A DNA stretch of 6,985 bases from Chloroflexota bacterium (GTDB lineage Bacteria; Chloroflexota; Limnocylindria; QHBO01): NCBI GenBank assembly GCA_013694645.1, contig JACDBZ010000157.1, positions 1 to 6,985 on the forward strand, in the 5' to 3' direction. Of this stretch, positions 5,851 to 6,985 are shown one piece after another. Position numbers and translations under genes: made by a program. Under the pieces are notes generated by a model. That model was not told the origin of the DNA. It searched no databases and worked only from the letters and a program-made list of their open reading frames with translations. Positions within the stretch are counted from its first letter, which is position 1; every line of letters begins with the position of its first letter.

Positions 5851-6985
5851 ATGCGTGACGTGTACATCCTCTCGGCGGCCCGGACGCCGATCGGCAAGTT
5901 CGGCGGTGGGCTCTCCACCACCCCGGCGACGGATCTCGGTGCCGTTGCCATCCGCGCTGCTGTCGAGCGCTCGGGGGTTGCGCCCGAACGGTTCGACGAG
6001 GTGATCATGGGCCAGGTCCTCCAGGCGGGAGCCGGCCAGGCCCCGGCGCGGCAGGCGGCCCTGAAGGGCGGGTTGCCGGAGGGCGTGAGCGCGACCACCA
6101 TCAACAAGGTGTGCGGATCCGGCCTCAAGGCCGTGATGATCGGCGCATCGGCGATTCGTGCCGGCGACGCCGAGACCATCGTCGCGGGCGGCATGGAGAG
6201 CATGAACATGGCGCCGTATCTGCTGCCCCAGGCGCGGACCGGCTATCGCCTGGGCGACGGGAAGGTGATCGATTCGACGGTGCACGACGGCCTGTGGTGC
6301 TCGACTTGCGATGTGCACATGGGCCTGCATGCGGAGCGGGTGGCGGCCAAGCATGAGGTCACGCGCGAGGCCCAGGATGCGTTCGCATTGCGCTCGCACC
6401 AGCGAGCCGTCGCCGCCCAGGAGGCCGGCCGCTTTGACGAGGAGATCGTACCCGTCACGGTTCCCGGCAGGAAGGGCGACACGATCGTCGCCGCAGATGA
6501 GGGTCCTCGCTCGGACTCCACGCTCGAGGCGCTGGCGCGGCTGAACCCTGCCTTCCAACCCGAGGGTGGATCGGTCACCGCCGGCAATGCCCCCGGCATC
6601 ACCGATGGGGCCGCGGCCCTGGTCATCGCTTCCGAGGCCGCGCTGGATGGAGCGCAGCCGATGGCGCGCATCATCGGCTACTCGCAGGCGGACGTCGCTC
6701 CCGAATGGCTGTTCGAAGCACCGATCCACGGGGTGCGCCGCCTGGTCGAGCGCGTCGGCTGGACGATGAATGACTTCGACCTGATCGAGATCAACGAGGC
6801 CTTCGCCGCCCAGGTGCTGGCCGATGGCAACGAGCTCGGCTTCGACTGGGACAGGGTTAATGTGAATGGCGGCGCGATTGCGCTCGGTCATCCCATCGGC
6901 GCATCCGGTGCCCGCGTGCTGACGACGCTCCTCCACGAGCTGCGTCGGCGTGGCGGCGGGAAGGGCCTGGCTACCCTCTGCCTCG
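5851..6985 (+). CDS. atoB: Acetyl-CoA C-acetyltransferase (thiolase), 3' truncated by window end
   Basis: The reading frame from ATG 5851 stays open to the window end, giving 378 residues; family members have about 390-400, so roughly 15 C-terminal residues are missing. The enzyme condenses two acetyl-CoA to acetoacetyl-CoA, or cleaves 3-ketoacyl-CoA in the reverse direction. The N-terminus RDVYILSAARTPIGKFGG is typical. The nucleophile is C88 in INKVCGSGLKAV; the GGMESMNMAP block is at 113-122; HMG at 156-158; NEAFAAQ at 315-321; GHPIGASGAR at 346-355 with H347; and the second catalytic cysteine C377 is in the last complete codons. Positions match the Zoogloea PhaA numbering within one residue. 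Unusual is a CxxC (C150, C153) just before the HMG loop. The gene has its own promoter-like sequence and is separated by 224 bases from the operon upstream. Biosynthetic (PHB, ketone) or degradative (FadA-like) use cannot be decided, though the motif pattern is closer to the biosynthetic acetoacetyl-CoA type. Confidence 0.94.
   Translation, partial: MRDVYILSAARTPIGKFGGGLSTTPATDLGAVAIRAAVERSGVAPERFDEVIMGQVLQAGAGQAPARQAALKGGLPEGVSATTINKVCGSGLKAVMIGASAIRAGDAETIVAGGMESMNMAPYLLPQARTGYRLGDGKVIDSTVHDGLWCSTCDVHMGLHAERVAAKHEVTREAQDAFALRSHQRAVAAQEAGRFDEEIVPVTVPGRKGDTIVAADEGPRSDSTLEALARLNPAFQPEGGSVTAGNAPGITDGAAALVIASEAALDGAQPMARIIGYSQADVAPEWLFEAPIHGVRRLVERVGWTMNDFDLIEINEAFAAQVLADGNELGFDWDRVNVNGGAIALGHPIGASGARVLTTLLHELRRRGGGKGLATLCL

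Noticed and set aside
5734..6936. Long antisense reading frame (400 codons) opposite the thiolase
   Set aside because: The + strand frame contains every thiolase catalytic motif at the right spacing; the antisense product is Arg/His/Gly-rich with no recognisable fold.
1..6985. Mobile element, CRISPR, toxin-antitoxin or defence system
   Set aside because: No transposase, integrase, terminal inverted repeats, spaced repeats or small paired genes were found; all large frames are housekeeping acyl-CoA enzymes.

Overview
The window is GC-rich chromosomal bacterial DNA with tightly packed genes, all on the + strand and all for acyl-CoA metabolism. The taxon cannot be fixed from sequence alone. A stand-alone cobalamin-binding mutase subunit beside meaB, high G+C, a one-domain 3-hydroxybutyryl-CoA dehydrogenase and probable leaderless promoters fit a soil or aquatic Chloroflexota-like lineage best (inference). 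An actinobacterium or another high-GC phylum remains possible.

Layout. (1) Positions 1-257 hold the 3' end of a B12-binding methylmalonyl-CoA mutase subunit. Positions 443-1369 hold meaB, the GTPase chaperone that guards and reloads that mutase. A hairpin at 1401-1430 may end this unit. (2) After a gap of about 260 bases, a probable leaderless promoter (-10 at 1615-1620) precedes a three-gene operon: 3-hydroxybutyryl-CoA dehydrogenase (1630-2502), acyl-CoA dehydrogenase (2502-3683, one-base overlap) and an AMP-forming long-chain acyl-CoA synthetase (3713-5626). Both downstream genes have Shine-Dalgarno sequences, while the first has none. (3) After a gap of 224 bases, a second leaderless-type promoter (-10 at 5838-5843) precedes an acetyl-CoA acetyltransferase (thiolase) from 5851. 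It is cut by the window end just after its last catalytic cysteine.

Together: the synthetase activates fatty acids to acyl-CoA, the dehydrogenase makes the 2-enoyl-CoA, the hydroxyacyl-CoA dehydrogenase oxidises the 3-hydroxy intermediate, and the thiolase cleaves or condenses at the acetoacetyl-CoA level. Propionyl-CoA from odd-chain or branched substrates would leave through methylmalonyl-CoA mutase to succinyl-CoA. The enoyl-CoA hydratase, the electron-transfer flavoprotein, the mutase catalytic subunit, epimerase and propionyl-CoA carboxylase are not in the window. Run backwards, part of the set could serve C4 or PHB synthesis.

I see no tRNA, rRNA, CRISPR, insertion sequence, phage gene or defence gene, and no evidence of a new biological system. 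The items most worth a second look are the shared leaderless promoter architecture, a CxxC motif in the thiolase next to its HMG loop, and a short ORF that overlaps the meaB start.
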